This document shows positions 63,692 to 64,000 of a stretch of 64,000 bases of DNA, in pieces (within the stretch, counting starts at the first letter, position 1; each line of letters opens with the position of its first letter). Where the stretch lies: positions 2,580,501 through 2,644,500 of the forward strand of contig NZ_CP020083.1 of assembly GCF_003431825.1 (NCBI RefSeq), in the 5' to 3' direction. The notes beneath the pieces are model-generated. The model did not search any database. It saw only the letters and a list, made by a program, of their open reading frames with translations, and was not told the DNA's origin. A program made the translations under genes and the position numbers. This DNA is from Blastomonas fulva. Its GTDB lineage: Bacteria; Pseudomonadota; Alphaproteobacteria; Sphingomonadales; Sphingomonadaceae.

Positions 63692-64000
63692 ATGATCGAT
63701 CGCCGGGGCTTCATGGGAATGGCCGCGGCGAGCGGTCTTGCGGGCATCGTGCCCGAAGCCCTGTTGGCGCAGGGCCTGAGCGCGGATAGCGCGCTTGCCG
63801 CGCTGTTGCAGAGACACAGCGAGGCCTTTCTGCGGCGATCGCCCGAGGAGGCGACCGGCAGCAATTTCGATGTCGGGGCCAATGCGGCGCTGCGCGGCCG
63901 GCTCGACGATCGCTCGATGGCGGCGCGGGCAACCGATCGTGCGGCGATCAAGGTGGCGCTTGCCAATCTGGACAGCATCAATGTGAGCGCGCTGTCGCCC
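63692..64000 (+). CDS. DUF885 family protein, N-terminal part (runs off the window)
   Basis: An open frame of 103 codons to the window edge. It begins with a twin-arginine-like leader (DRRGFMGMAAASGLAGIVPEALLAQ), then ALLQRHSEAFLRRSPEEATGSNFD, the usual N-terminal block of Tat-exported DUF885 proteins. GGAGCAGG precedes the ATG at 63692. The metal motif lies outside, so whether it is intact cannot be seen. It is 84 bases after the TonB receptor stop and probably in the same transcript. Confidence 0.68.
   Translation, partial: MIDRRGFMGMAAASGLAGIVPEALLAQGLSADSALAALLQRHSEAFLRRSPEEATGSNFDVGANAALRGRLDDRSMAARATDRAAIKVALANLDSINVSALSP

Noticed and set aside
61088..63817. Long minus-strand frame (over 900 codons) opposite the second TonB receptor
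   Set aside because: Same reasoning: the receptor reads cleanly on the plus strand, and the antisense frame is of unusual composition and runs across the NTF2-like gene end and the intergenic hairpin.

Overview
This window is high-GC chromosomal DNA from an alphaproteobacterium, most likely a sphingomonad (order Sphingomonadales). The basis is general: TonB-dependent receptors with a VVTGSRIP/VVTAQRR plug start, many exported hydrolases, a DUF1178-nitrilase-GrxC-ComF housekeeping block, and an EcfG-type promoter (GGAAC-N16-CGTT). The genus is not resolved. I see no phage, integrase, insertion sequence, CRISPR array or rRNA.

Layout. 1-6.2 kb is housekeeping: acyl-CoA ligase, SDR, methyltransferase, ComF, glutaredoxin, nitrilase, DUF1178 and tRNA-Arg(CCT). 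6.2-13.4 kb holds a CPBP protease remnant, a porin behind a Pho box, a stress-type small protein and hemerythrin, and a PaoABC-like molybdenum aldehyde oxidoreductase. 13.5-27.7 kb is an exported-peptidase and uptake region: DUF885 proteins, a TonB receptor, an S9 peptidase, DUF3830, a BASS-type carrier and a FAD oxidoreductase. 27.7-32.1 kb is an operon of an isatin-hydrolase-like cyclase plus IorA/IorB-like 2-oxoacid oxidoreductase subunits. 34-37.7 kb has an exported amidohydrolase, a MarR regulator and an exported M24 peptidase. 37.7-45.3 kb is an eight-gene CoA-thioester operon led by a monooxygenase/old-yellow-enzyme fusion of the 2-aminobenzoyl-CoA or salicylyl-CoA type and ending in glutaryl-CoA dehydrogenase. 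45.4-48.3 kb is an aminotransferase plus a DUF885 protein. 48.3-53.1 kb is a three-subunit HcnABC/D-hydroxyproline-dehydrogenase-like enzyme, a DHDPS-family lyase, VOC and RidA, with a divergent LysR. 54.1-64 kb is a symporter/DUF3311/DUF885 operon, two tandem amidohydrolases, and an NTF2-like protein, TonB receptor and truncated DUF885 gene.

How it may work together (inference). Two themes run through 13-64 kb. First, an outer-membrane-to-cytoplasm route for peptide-like or amide substrates: two TonB receptors, six DUF885 genes, an S9 peptidase, an M24 peptidase and three amidohydrolases, nearly all with signal peptides. Second, catabolism of an aromatic amine as CoA thioesters: isatin-type ring opening, oxidative decarboxylation straight to 2-aminobenzoyl-CoA without a ligase, dearomatisation by the fusion enzyme, beta-oxidation and glutaryl-CoA dehydrogenation. 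Repeated intergenic motifs suggest shared control. A TTGCG-N5-CGCAA element lies at LysR/DHDPS, DUF885/amidohydrolase and NTF2/TonB promoters, with a degenerate copy before VOC. An AATACATATGTATT-like palindrome lies at the MarR/M24, amidohydrolase and DUF885/TonB promoters.
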